A stretch of DNA of 64,000 nucleotides from a bacterium (GCA_029561455.1 JAKQIY010000013.1:372001-436000); one strand, 5' to 3'. Shown: positions 28,596 through 38,413, numbered from the stretch's first letter. Program-made: numbers and translations. Notes: generated by a model from the letters alone, not told the origin.

Positions 28596-29645
28596 TTGAA
28601 AAGACTTGGCTTGTTATTCATTATTATTCCCTTATTTCTGGCTTGCAATCAGCAGGATCAGACTCTGGATATGCAAATTGCCGTTCCTGTCAGCGTTGAA
28701 GAAATTAAATACCGGCCTATTGAGGAATTTGTAACCGCTACTGGTACGGTGTATGCTATTCAGGAAGTAGACCTTAAATCTGAAACCAATGGTTATTACC
28801 GGGTTGCGGAGAATCCCGCTGCTAAACGACAGTTTGTGCTTGGCGATTATGTCCGCAAGGATGATGTAATCATTTACCTCGATAACCCGGAACTGGAATA
28901 TTCGACCAAAATAGAATCGCAAAAGCTAAATCTGGATATTTCCCAGCGGGAATATGAAAAACAGCAATCCCTCTACGAAAAGGGTGGGGTAACGCTGCGG
29001 GAACTCAAAAATGCGGAAATCTCTTTCAAAGACGCGCAATATAGTTATGACAATGCGCTGCTACAGCTGTCCAAAACCAAAATTTCGGCGCCTTTCGACG
29101 GCGTCATTATTGATTTGCCATACAATACTCCCGGCACCCGTGTCGAGCAGGGTGTACGCATGGTGCAGATCATGAATTATAAACAGCTATATACTGAAAT
29201 CAATCTGCCCGGCAAGGAACTGGGACAAATCAAACCAAGCCAAAAAGTCCGGGTGATGAATTATACCGTACAGAATGATACCTTATGGGGCGCAATTACC
29301 CAGGTTGCGCCGGCATTGGACCCAACAACCCGTTCCTTTAAAGCGAATATCCTTATCAACAACCCGCAAATGACTTTTCGTCCCGGTATGTTTGTAAAAT
29401 GCGAAATTGTAGTTGCTCATGTTGATAGCGCTGTGGTCGTTCCCAAAGATATTATCCTGGCCAGGGGCGAAGAAAAATGGGTATTTACTGTTGTTAAAGG
29501 CGCCGCCGAACGCCGGCGGATAACCACCGGCATCGAGAATCCCCTGGAAGTTCAGGTCGTGGAAGGATTAAAGAAAGAAGACCGGCTGGTTACAAAAGGT
29601 TTTGAAACATTACAGCATAATTCAAAAGTAAAAATTGTCCGCTAG
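28596..29645 (+). CDS. RND efflux periplasmic adaptor (lipoprotein)
   Basis: I choose the TTG at 28596 because AAGAGGTGA (28582-28590) is a good ribosome-binding site for it; the alternative GTG at 28587 lies inside that site. The resulting 349-residue protein begins MKRLGLLF and has a lipobox PLFLAC, so it is anchored by lipid. A split barrel-sandwich/lipoyl domain (about 55-90 and 155-190), an alpha hairpin (ISQREYEKQQSLYEKGGVT) and a beta-barrel domain (VAPALDPTTRSFKANI) give the standard MFP/HlyD order. It would link the RND pumps to the TolC-like channel. Confidence 0.92.
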   Translation: MKRLGLLFIIIPLFLACNQQDQTLDMQIAVPVSVEEIKYRPIEEFVTATGTVYAIQEVDLKSETNGYYRVAENPAAKRQFVLGDYVRKDDVIIYLDNPELEYSTKIESQKLNLDISQREYEKQQSLYEKGGVTLRELKNAEISFKDAQYSYDNALLQLSKTKISAPFDGVIIDLPYNTPGTRVEQGVRMVQIMNYKQLYTEINLPGKELGQIKPSQKVRVMNYTVQNDTLWGAITQVAPALDPTTRSFKANILINNPQMTFRPGMFVKCEIVVAHVDSAVVVPKDIILARGEEKWVFTVVKGAAERRRITTGIENPLEVQVVEGLKKEDRLVTKGFETLQHNSKVKIVR

Positions 29646-29666
29646 TTCTTTTATGAAAATGAGAAT

Positions 29667-32600
29667 ATGGAAAAAATAACAAAATTTTCTGTAAATAATC
29701 CTGTAACGATCCTGATGCTGATATTAGGGATTTCCCTGCTCGGTTATATTTCTTTTGCCAAGTTGGGAATCGATTTGTTCCCGAATTTGAATAACCCACG
29801 CATATTTGTAGAGATTAAAACTGGCGAGCGACCTCCGGAAGAGATCGAGAAACAATATGTGGAAAATATTGAAGCCCTGGCTATCCGCCAGCGCGAGGCA
29901 ATGCAGGTATCTTCAGTATGTCGCGTCGGTTCTGCGCAAATCACCGTCGAGTATGGCTGGGAAACGGATATGGATGAAGCCTTTCTGGATTTGCAAAAAG
30001 CACTGACCAGTTACAGTCAAAACAGTGATCTCGATGAACTGACGATCAGCCGACACGATCCCAATTCGGCGCCGGTCATGATCGTCGGCTTTTCCAATCC
30101 GCAAATTACCGATATGGATGAACTACGCCGGGTAGCGGAAAATTATTTGCGTAACGAATTGATCAGGCTCGATGGGGTTGCTGAAGTAGAATTGCTGGGC
30201 TATGAGGAAAAAGAAGCAATCATTCACACCGATGATTATCGTTTGCAGGCTTATCAACTTACCCCAGATGATGTTGTCAACAAAGTAACCGGATACAACC
30301 GTAACATGTCCGGCGGTTCAATTGAAGAAATGGGTTATAAATACGTTATCAAGGGAGTGGGAGAGTTCACCACTCTGCAGGATATCGAAAATGTAATTGT
30401 TACCTATAAAAACCAGGAGTCTGTAACAACCGATACTGAAGTGGCCGGCCGGGTGCCGGTATTTCTGCGGGATGTCGCAAGGGTTGAACTGGTAAATAAA
30501 GATCCTGAAAATATTGTGCATATAAATGGCGAGCGCTGTATGGCGCTGGCCATTTACAAGGAAACCCGCTTTAATACGGTCAAGGCATCCAAAGCTCTTA
30601 TCGATAAACTCGATGAACTGGGCAAAGCTTTGCCGGGGTATAAACTCTTGATTATTTCCGACCAGGGTGAATTTATCACCAAAGCTATTGATGAAGTGAA
30701 ACAATCGGCCTTGATCGGTGTGCTGCTGGCGGTATTGGTATTATTCATCTTTCTGCGCCGGATAGGTATTACGTTAATTATTAGCCTGGCAATCCCCATA
30801 TCCATTATTGCAACATTTAACCTGATGTATTTTAAAGGTCTGACTCTTAATATTATGACCCTGGGCGGTCTGGCGCTCGGCGCCGGAATGTTGGTTGATA
30901 ATGCTATCATAGTTATGGAAAACATTTTTCGCCACCTGGAAGAAGGCGCGTCCCTGCGTGATGCCGCAGTTAAAGGCACAGCCGAGGTCAGCGGCGCTAT
31001 TACCGCGTCAACATTGACAACAATAGTTGTTTTTCTGCCGATTGTATTTTTACATGGCGCCGCAAGCGAGTTATTCAAAGACCAGGCATGGACGGTTGCC
31101 TTTGCTTTGTTATCTTCATTGATTGTGGCGGTGCTGGTGATCCCCATGCTAAGCGTAAAACTGTTAGGCAAGGATATTACAACCCAAAAACAGCAAACCA
31201 TAACTTTCCCGGCCTACCCGAATTTGCTGAACAAATTTTTAGATAAATCGTGGTTAGTCATTACCGGAACCCTTATTTTAATTATTGTTTCCCTGTTATT
31301 AATTCCAGTTGTGGGCAGCGAGTTCATACCCAAAACCAATTCCAATGAATATACAATCAACCTTGAACTTGTCCAGGGAACGGAATTACAACGCACTGAA
31401 AGTACCGTAAAAAATATTGAAGATATTATTAATCAGGTAGCCGGCGATGATATAATAACTATTTATAGCAAAATAGGGCCGGCGCAGAGTCTCACCGCTA
31501 TTGATCAAACTTACCAGGATGAAAACACCGCAACGATCCTGATTAAATTGCGCAAGAATCGCAAACTCGGCGGCCAGGAATTGATCAACCGCTTATCTGC
31601 CGCTATCGGCACAATACCGGATGTTAAAGCTGAAATTGTGCAAGTGCAAACGGAATTACAAACCAGCCTTGGCACCGAAACGGCCCCGATCCTTGTGGAA
31701 ATTAAAGGGGAAGACCTGGAGACCATTCAAAATTTAACCGCTCAAGCCCGCCTTAAAATGGCTGCTGTGCCGGATTTGATCAACATTACCACAAATTTTG
31801 ATGAGGGCCGACCGGAAGTCGAAGTAGTTATTGACCGGGTTCGGGCAGGTTTACTGAATATTACTATGGATAATATCAGCGCCCAGTTGCAAAACCAGCT
31901 TGTTGGTAAAGAAGCCGGGCAATGGCAAAACGAGGGCGAAACCCAGGATATTATTCTCAAGCCGCCGCAAATCGGTTTAAAGAACCTGCCCGATATTGTA
32001 TTGCAGTCGGGCACGGAAAGAATAAATCTGGATGATGTCACCGATATACGCATCAAACAATCGACTAATGAAATCTATCGCAGCAACCAAACCCGCGTCG
32101 GCAAAATTTCAGCGCATATCAATTCCGGCAAGCCGTTCGATTTGATTGTCAAGGATATTCATGCTCAATTAAAGACCATCGATTATCCAGCCGAATACAA
32201 GTATGAAATAACCGGGGAAGAACTCAAACGCAAGGAAGCTTTTGGAAATTTAAAATTTGCGCTGCTTCTGTCCATTTTACTTGTTTACATGGTTATGGCT
32301 TCGCAGTTTGAATCGCTGGTACATCCGTTTATTATTCTTTTAACTATTCCGCTGGCCGGGGCAGGTACAGTATTGCTATTCCTGGTTTCCGGCGTCAGTT
32401 TTAATGTAATGGCTTATATTGGTATTATTATGTTAGCCGGTATTGCTGTTAATGATTCGATCATCCTGGTGGACGCTATTAACCAGATCAAAAGTAGCGG
32501 GGTGGGCCGCAGAAAAGCGATTTTACAGGCCGGACAGTGGCGTATACGTCCAATCATCATGACCAGTTTAACAACGATTCTGGCATTACTGCCGTTATCG

Positions 32601-32750
32601 CTCGGTTTTGGCGAAGGCGCAGAATTGCGCGCTCCCCTGGCCCTGGCCGTTATCGGTGGTCTGATCAGTTCTACAATTTTAACCCTGATTGTCATTCCGT
32701 GCGTTTACTGGAAAGTTGACAAGTTGATAAATCCTGCACATAAAGATTAA
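29667..32750 (+). CDS. RND efflux permease (AcrB/HAE family)
   Basis: The 1027-residue protein has the regular RND layout: TM1 near residues 12-32, a large porter loop, TM2-6 around 340-500, TM7 near 530, a second porter loop, and TM8-12 to the end. TM4 reads LALGAGMLVDNAIIVMENI, which keeps the first of the two proton-relay aspartates with Asn at the second. TM10 has IAVNDSIILVD. Asp-Asn in TM4 is common in the non-AcrB branches of HAE-type pumps. It is full length with no anomaly and probably pairs with the upstream adaptor and TolC protein. Confidence 0.94.
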   Translation: MEKITKFSVNNPVTILMLILGISLLGYISFAKLGIDLFPNLNNPRIFVEIKTGERPPEEIEKQYVENIEALAIRQREAMQVSSVCRVGSAQITVEYGWETDMDEAFLDLQKALTSYSQNSDLDELTISRHDPNSAPVMIVGFSNPQITDMDELRRVAENYLRNELIRLDGVAEVELLGYEEKEAIIHTDDYRLQAYQLTPDDVVNKVTGYNRNMSGGSIEEMGYKYVIKGVGEFTTLQDIENVIVTYKNQESVTTDTEVAGRVPVFLRDVARVELVNKDPENIVHINGERCMALAIYKETRFNTVKASKALIDKLDELGKALPGYKLLIISDQGEFITKAIDEVKQSALIGVLLAVLVLFIFLRRIGITLIISLAIPISIIATFNLMYFKGLTLNIMTLGGLALGAGMLVDNAIIVMENIFRHLEEGASLRDAAVKGTAEVSGAITASTLTTIVVFLPIVFLHGAASELFKDQAWTVAFALLSSLIVAVLVIPMLSVKLLGKDITTQKQQTITFPAYPNLLNKFLDKSWLVITGTLILIIVSLLLIPVVGSEFIPKTNSNEYTINLELVQGTELQRTESTVKNIEDIINQVAGDDIITIYSKIGPAQSLTAIDQTYQDENTATILIKLRKNRKLGGQELINRLSAAIGTIPDVKAEIVQVQTELQTSLGTETAPILVEIKGEDLETIQNLTAQARLKMAAVPDLINITTNFDEGRPEVEVVIDRVRAGLLNITMDNISAQLQNQLVGKEAGQWQNEGETQDIILKPPQIGLKNLPDIVLQSGTERINLDDVTDIRIKQSTNEIYRSNQTRVGKISAHINSGKPFDLIVKDIHAQLKTIDYPAEYKYEITGEELKRKEAFGNLKFALLLSILLVYMVMASQFESLVHPFIILLTIPLAGAGTVLLFLVSGVSFNVMAYIGIIMLAGIAVNDSIILVDAINQIKSSGVGRRKAILQAGQWRIRPIIMTSLTTILALLPLSLGFGEGAELRAPLALAVIGGLISSTILTLIVIPCVYWKVDKLINPAHKD

Positions 32751-32764
32751 ATGAAAATACTGCC

Positions 32765-35700
32765 ATGAATTTTTTTGGATTTGTAATAAAACGCCGGGTT
32801 TTAATCAGCATGTTGTTTATCGGATTCAGCCTGCTGGGATTAATATCTTACAAGCTGCTGCCTGTGGAATTATATCCCAATGCCGAACTGCCGTTTTTAA
32901 TTGTCCAGGTTGGCAGTATTCAGGAGGTAAACCCGGAATACCTGGAAACCAAAGCGGTTATACCAGTTGAAGGCGCTATTACTACCCTGGAAGGGGTTGA
33001 TAAAATTGAAACATTTGTCGAAAATCGCCAGGGCGCCATTTTTGTGTATTTCAATCAAAAAACCAAAATTAAATATGCATACCTTAAACTGGAAGAAAAG
33101 ATCAATGCGGTTAAAGCTTCATTGGGAGATGAATTTAACATTCAGGTTTTAAAAGTAGATACCGACCAGGTCGCCAACCAATTTATGACATTACAGGTTC
33201 GCGGCGGTTCCGGATTGAACCGGGTACGAGAGGTGATCGACCGCAAGGTTACACCCGAACTGGAGAATATTGAAGGGATTGCCAATGTTGAAATCTATGG
33301 CGGCCAGGAGAAATCGGTTGAAATAATTTTAAACGAAGATGTCTGCCGGGCATACAATATCAGCCCGAACCGGGTACGTTCCTTGTTGATGAGTAATAAT
33401 AGTTACAAAGCATTTGTCGGTAAAGTATATGATAATGACCGGTATTTCTTCGTCAATACTGTAGCGGATTATACCAGTGTTCAGGACATTGAAAGTATCA
33501 TTGTCGATGCCGATGGGCCGCTCTATTTACGGGACATCGCCGGTATTAAATTTGGTGTTAAAGAACAAACCAATATCAGCCGGGTTAACGGCAAAGAAGC
33601 TATTACCGTACAACTGGTTCGTGATACACAAGTTAACCTGATCGACCTGTCGCATCGCACCCGCGCGGTAATCAAACAACTCAACAGCCGGTTGGCGAGC
33701 GATGATGTTGAAATTGTGATCCAGTCCGATTCTGCGGAAATCGTGGAAAAGAATATCAACCTGATTATCCAGTTAGCCCTGGTCGGCGGCTTTTTAAGCG
33801 TTCTTATTCTGTGGTTGTTTTTGCGTAATTTACAACTTGTTCTCACTATAGCGTTATCGATGCCGATTTCCATATTTACCGCTTTTAATTTTTTCTATGC
33901 CTTTGATTTATCAATCAATAGTCTTACCCTGGTAGGCATCGCCCTGGCCGTTGGTATGCTGCTGGATAACAGTGTTGTGGTGCTGGAAAACATTTACCGG
34001 ATTTTCTCGCACAATAAAGATATTGATAACGCTGTAATCCGGGGTACGACCGATGTTTGGCGCTCGATTTTAGCATCCACATTGACAACAGTAACGGTAT
34101 TTTTACCCTTTACATTTGCCGCAAATTTTATGGTTAAATTGCTGGGCAAGCATGTTGGCATCTCCATTGTTTCCACCCTGGGTGTATCATTATTGGTGGC
34201 GTTTTTACTGGTGCCAATGGCGGCGCATTTTATATTACAGCGGCTAAAGAAAAATGCGTTTGCCCGGTTTCAGTTAATTACCTATAAAAATCGCTTGTTG
34301 CAAATCTATAATGTCATTTTAAAATCATGCCTGCGCAATCCTGCCCGCACCATCATTGGCGCCATTGTATTCTTTTTTTTCAGTTTACTGGTATGCGTGG
34401 CATTGAGTTTAAATATCAGCAAGGAAACGGAATCACGGGAATTCAATTTATATTTAACAATGTCGAGTGGCGCTACACTTGAATCGACCGATGCCGCAAC
34501 CACCGAGTTGGAAGAGAAATTACAGCAAATTGAAGAAAAAGAAGAGATAATCAGTACAATAAATGAAGAAGATGCCACCGTTACCGTAAAATTAAAAGAG
34601 AATTACTACAAGATCAAGCATCGTTCCATACCCGACATAAAAAGTATGGTTGAAAAGAACATAAACGATTTCCGGGCGGCGGACGTTAGTTTCGATCAAC
34701 CACAATCGGGCAGCCGTTATCGCGGCGGTATGGGCAGAAACCCCGGCGCCAGTCTGGAACGAATGTTGGGTATTGGCAGCCAGACAGAACAAATTATCAT
34801 CAAGGGCGCCGATTTTGATATAATGAGTAATACGGCCACTGATATTCAATCTTACCTGGAACAGCTAACCAATATCAGTTCGGTGAGTTTAAATATTTCC
34901 GATAACCGGCCGGAAATACACCTGCTTTTTGATAATCACTTATTGAGCGAATATGATGTAACCCTTTCATCTATTGCCACTGAATTGTCCACTTTTCAGA
35001 ATGAATTTTCCTCCAATCTGCGTTTCAAGCAGGGCACAGAAGAATATGATATCATTATCAAAAGTGATAATGAAAAACAAAAAACTTTTGATGATTTGAA
35101 TAAAGTTCGGGTAGCATCGGCAAGCGGGGGAGAGTATGAATTGGAGACCCTCAGCCGAATTGTTTATTCACAGGGACTTGCCAGTATCAACCGCGTGAAC
35201 CAGGAAAAGCAAATTGAGATCACTTATCGTTTTAGCGATGAAGTCAACTCGTCAAAGCAGTTTTTGGTTGCCGCCCGCGCTGAAGTTGACCAGCTTATTG
35301 AGCAATTATCCCTGCCGCCTGGTATTGCTGTTGAAGTAGTTCATGAAGAAAACACCTTAAAGGATTTTTATTTTTTAATCGCCGCAACTTTTATTCTTAT
35401 CTTTATGATTCTTGCTTCGGTGTTTGAATCGCTTTCCACGCCGCTGGTGATCATGTTTACCATACCGCTGGCGGCTATCGGTTCATTGTGGGCGCTGATC
35501 CTGACCGGGAATTCCATAACCAACGTCAATTCCCTTATTGGGTTTGTTATCCTGTTGGGTGTGGTTGTCAACAACGGGATTATTTTTATAGATTACACCC
35601 GGATATTGATAAAAAGAAAATATCATAAATCGCGGGCGTTGATCATGGCGGGACAGGCGCGGGTACGCCCGATTCTGATCACCGCCATTACAACTATAAT

Positions 35701-37444
35701 TGCCATGTTGCCCCTGGCATTAGGCAAGGCGGAATATGTATCGCAAATCGGCGCCCCATTTGCGATCACCGTCATAGGCGGCCTCACCGTGAGCACGTTG
35801 TTCACGCTGATCTTTATTCCCACCTTTTTTTCCGGTTTGGATGCGTCATTGCATTGGTTGCAGCAACTCCCCTGGAAAATTGAAGTATTGCATGCCGTAT
35901 TACTGGTAAGCGGATGTTTGTTGATCTATTATCGCGTCGACAGTATCATCTGGCGGTTCATCGACTTTTTTATATTACTTTTATTGATACCGGCTATTAC
36001 CCTGTTTATAATGAAAAGTTTGCGTCGCGCCCGCACCGATTTAATTGGCGCCAATACCGAATTGAAAATAACCGTCCGGCATTTGGTCAAGATCTATGAT
36101 GACGACAGCCGTTTTGTGCGGGAATGGAAAAAAGGGAAAAAAATACGGGAACATGCCGGTATTAAAAAAGAATTCAAAACCCGCAATGATTTTGAGTCCT
36201 TGTTGTGGGAACTTCCGTTATTGGGATTTTTGATTTATTTTACTTATTTTTATCTGAAAAATTATTTTTGGATGTTTGTCTTTGCACACCCGGTTTACTT
36301 TTATACTTTATATTTGGTTACGCCTCTGCTGACCTGGTTTTATCCGGTTAAAAAAGCGGCGTTGATTCGTAAAATACTGTTTTGGGGCATTCCTCTGCTC
36401 AACCTGGTATTCTTTTACTTGCGCTGGGAAAAGCTGGTAGTGTTATTTTTTATCGCTTTAATCTGGTATCTTGCCCTGGCTATCTATACAACCTCAAACC
36501 GGTTGCTGAGAGATAAAGTGGATATTGTTAGGCTGCAGGGTAAATTCAAAACTATCCGGCAAAATTTCTATCGCCTGGTACAGATCATTCCGGTCATTGG
36601 CAAGAAAAAGAATCCCTTCAGGGCGTTGAACGGCGTTTCTCTCGAGATCGGCAGCGGTATGTTCGGTTTACTGGGGCCAAACGGCGCCGGTAAAACCACC
36701 CTGATGCGGATCATTTGTGGAATTTTACAGCAAAGCCGCGGCAAGATTTGGGTCAATGAATTTGAAATTAATGAAAAGCGCGAGGAGTTACAGGGACTGA
36801 TCGGCTATCTGCCCCAGGAATTTGGCATGTATGAAAACATGACGGCATGGGAATACCTCGATTATCAGGCTTTACTTAAAGGCATTTATAATACTCAGGC
36901 GCGTGAAGAAAGGATCAATTATGTTTTGTCCGCTGTACACATGCAGGAAAGCCGTGATGTGAAAATTGAATCTTATTCCGGTGGCATGAAACAGCGTATC
37001 GGCATCGCCCAAACCTTGCTGCACCTGCCGCGCATCCTGGTGGTAGATGAACCAACCGCCGGGCTTGACCCGCGTGAGCGCATCCGTTTCCGTAATTTAC
37101 TGGTAGAACTGGGCCGGGAACGAATTGTGATCTTTTCCACCCATATTATTGAAGATATTGCCAGTTCCTGTAATAAAGTAGCGGTGTTAAACCAGGGCGC
37201 ATTATGTTACCTGGGCACGCCTGCCGATATGGTGAACGTGGCGCAAAATAATGTTTGGCAATTTTTTCTGGAACCGGCAATTTTTGAAGATTATACCCGC
37301 GATATGCTGGTTTTGCACCACATGCGGGTTGATGATAAAATCAGAGTGCGTTGCCTGGCAAACGCCAAACCACACGAGGACGCAATTCAGGTCAAGCCAA
37401 CCCTTGAAGATGCTTACCTGATGCTTTTGCGTAACAAACACTAA
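32765..37444 (+). CDS. RND permease - ABC ATPase fusion protein
   Basis: This single 1559-codon frame has no internal stop. Residues 1 to about 1020 are a complete RND permease: TM1 at the N-terminus, TM4 with LAVGMLLDNSVVVLENI, TM10 with GVVVNNGIIFID, and the GQARVRPILITAITTI loop. Two further helices follow (about 1038-1086). Then comes KITVRHLVKIY (about 1101-1111), which looks like the first strand and A-loop tyrosine of an ABC ATPase. A soluble link and about four helices (about 1146-1248) interrupt it before RALNGVSLEI (1286 on). The ATPase then continues with Walker A GPNGAGKT (1304-1311), signature SGGMKQR (1405-1411), Walker B ILVVDEPT (about 1424-1431) and H-switch His1460. All catalytic motifs are intact. 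The next gene encodes an ABC-2 permease that could be its partner. Confidence 0.93.
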   Translation: MNFFGFVIKRRVLISMLFIGFSLLGLISYKLLPVELYPNAELPFLIVQVGSIQEVNPEYLETKAVIPVEGAITTLEGVDKIETFVENRQGAIFVYFNQKTKIKYAYLKLEEKINAVKASLGDEFNIQVLKVDTDQVANQFMTLQVRGGSGLNRVREVIDRKVTPELENIEGIANVEIYGGQEKSVEIILNEDVCRAYNISPNRVRSLLMSNNSYKAFVGKVYDNDRYFFVNTVADYTSVQDIESIIVDADGPLYLRDIAGIKFGVKEQTNISRVNGKEAITVQLVRDTQVNLIDLSHRTRAVIKQLNSRLASDDVEIVIQSDSAEIVEKNINLIIQLALVGGFLSVLILWLFLRNLQLVLTIALSMPISIFTAFNFFYAFDLSINSLTLVGIALAVGMLLDNSVVVLENIYRIFSHNKDIDNAVIRGTTDVWRSILASTLTTVTVFLPFTFAANFMVKLLGKHVGISIVSTLGVSLLVAFLLVPMAAHFILQRLKKNAFARFQLITYKNRLLQIYNVILKSCLRNPARTIIGAIVFFFFSLLVCVALSLNISKETESREFNLYLTMSSGATLESTDAATTELEEKLQQIEEKEEIISTINEEDATVTVKLKENYYKIKHRSIPDIKSMVEKNINDFRAADVSFDQPQSGSRYRGGMGRNPGASLERMLGIGSQTEQIIIKGADFDIMSNTATDIQSYLEQLTNISSVSLNISDNRPEIHLLFDNHLLSEYDVTLSSIATELSTFQNEFSSNLRFKQGTEEYDIIIKSDNEKQKTFDDLNKVRVASASGGEYELETLSRIVYSQGLASINRVNQEKQIEITYRFSDEVNSSKQFLVAARAEVDQLIEQLSLPPGIAVEVVHEENTLKDFYFLIAATFILIFMILASVFESLSTPLVIMFTIPLAAIGSLWALILTGNSITNVNSLIGFVILLGVVVNNGIIFIDYTRILIKRKYHKSRALIMAGQARVRPILITAITTIIAMLPLALGKAEYVSQIGAPFAITVIGGLTVSTLFTLIFIPTFFSGLDASLHWLQQLPWKIEVLHAVLLVSGCLLIYYRVDSIIWRFIDFFILLLLIPAITLFIMKSLRRARTDLIGANTELKITVRHLVKIYDDDSRFVREWKKGKKIREHAGIKKEFKTRNDFESLLWELPLLGFLIYFTYFYLKNYFWMFVFAHPVYFYTLYLVTPLLTWFYPVKKAALIRKILFWGIPLLNLVFFYLRWEKLVVLFFIALIWYLALAIYTTSNRLLRDKVDIVRLQGKFKTIRQNFYRLVQIIPVIGKKKNPFRALNGVSLEIGSGMFGLLGPNGAGKTTLMRIICGILQQSRGKIWVNEFEINEKREELQGLIGYLPQEFGMYENMTAWEYLDYQALLKGIYNTQAREERINYVLSAVHMQESRDVKIESYSGGMKQRIGIAQTLLHLPRILVVDEPTAGLDPRERIRFRNLLVELGRERIVIFSTHIIEDIASSCNKVAVLNQGALCYLGTPADMVNVAQNNVWQFFLEPAIFEDYTRDMLVLHHMRVDDKIRVRCLANAKPHEDAIQVKPTLEDAYLMLLRNKH

Positions 37445-37459
37445 ACTGTAACGATATGG

Positions 37460-38194
37460 ATGTATTACATGAGAGTGGATAAAACAATAATTCGGAATTT
37501 TCTGTTAGTTATTTATAAAATGGTACATTATAATTTAAAAGTAATTTTTGGAAATATTTTTATTTATTTTTTATTGGGAGCGGTTGGATTTTTCCTGTTC
37601 ACGGCTGCGCTTACTTTTTTTGATGCCAACGCCAATCCAACCCCGGCTACGGTTTTTTATTTACTGCTTTTTCCGGGAATATTGATTATTTTTTATCCTG
37701 CAACATTCGGTATCCAAAATGACAGCGACAGCCGGACTCTGGAAATATTATTCGGTATACCGGACTATCGTTATAAAATCTGGTTGGTGCGGTTGGGGAT
37801 TATTTATGTTCTGGTATTTTGTATTTTGCTGGTTCTGGCGTTGCTTGCTATGGCAGCGTTTACCCGGTTTTCACTGCTGGCAATGGTTTTTCACCTTATG
37901 TTTCCCATTTTTTTTATTGGCAGTCTGGCTTTTATGTTCTCAACAGTGGTCCGGAACGGATATGCAGCTATGGTTTTTCTGATCATTTTGGGAATGGTTT
38001 TTTGGATTCTGAGCGGCGTTCTCTCCGAAAGCCAATGGAATTTATTTCTGAATCCCTTTCACGTTCCTGAAAAAATCAGTGAGTTAATATGGGCCAGCAT
38101 CAAAGTAAAAAACCGGCTGTATATCCTGTCCGCGACCATTTTGATGATTTTGTATGGGTTACTGAATATGCAAAAACGGGAAAAATTTGTCTGA
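37460..38194 (+). CDS. ABC-2 type permease
   Basis: The 244-residue hydrophobic protein has about six membrane helices. Its central cytoplasmic loop, NDSDSRTLEILFGIPDYRYKIWLVR, resembles the coupling loop of ABC-2 exporters (compare E-x-G-T-x-E-x-L in the family). It has no ATPase of its own nearby other than the one fused to the RND pump, which ends 15 bases upstream, so pairing with that domain is the simplest reading. An internal ATG at 37469 is an alternative start. It is the last gene of the transport locus and nearly touches the convergent small gene at 38196. Confidence 0.85.
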   Translation: MYYMRVDKTIIRNFLLVIYKMVHYNLKVIFGNIFIYFLLGAVGFFLFTAALTFFDANANPTPATVFYLLLFPGILIIFYPATFGIQNDSDSRTLEILFGIPDYRYKIWLVRLGIIYVLVFCILLVLALLAMAAFTRFSLLAMVFHLMFPIFFIGSLAFMFSTVVRNGYAAMVFLIILGMVFWILSGVLSESQWNLFLNPFHVPEKISELIWASIKVKNRLYILSATILMILYGLLNMQKREKFV

Positions 38195-38195
38195 T

Positions 38196-38393
38196 TTATA
38201 TTAACTTTATCTTGACAGTTTTAGCGGTTTTTTCAAACTCGACTTTATCTTCCCGCGCCAGCCAGCCAACCGCTGCCGCTACTAAAAAGTCGGTTGCTTT
38301 TGTTGCCGTTTTTAATTGAGTAAGGGTTAATGGACCTTTATCACTTAGCAAACTCCATACTGAACCGGCCAATGTACCAATTTCATTTTTCAT
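38196..38393 (-). CDS. Small winged-helix protein (DUF2582-like)
   Basis: I choose the ATG at 38393 because GGAG lies six bases before it; an ATG four codons upstream would place that site inside the gene. The 65-residue product MKNEIGTLAGSVWSLLSDKG, with TLTQLKTATKATDFLVAAAVGWLAREDKV, fits the small winged helix-turn-helix family PF10771. Members are short putative DNA-binding proteins of unknown target. It converges on the ABC-2 permease gene with one base between stops. A perfect 13-base palindrome lies just upstream. Confidence 0.8.
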   Translation of the reverse strand: MKNEIGTLAGSVWSLLSDKGPLTLTQLKTATKATDFLVAAAVGWLAREDKVEFEKTAKTVKIKLI

Positions 38394-38413
38394 TTTTTGC
38401 TCCATTTATTAAT

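Noticed and set aside
30554-31201. 215-residue antisense frame inside the RND permease gene
   Set aside because: Low-complexity, serine/threonine/isoleucine-rich translation typical of the reverse frame of membrane proteins; no ribosome-binding site or family match.
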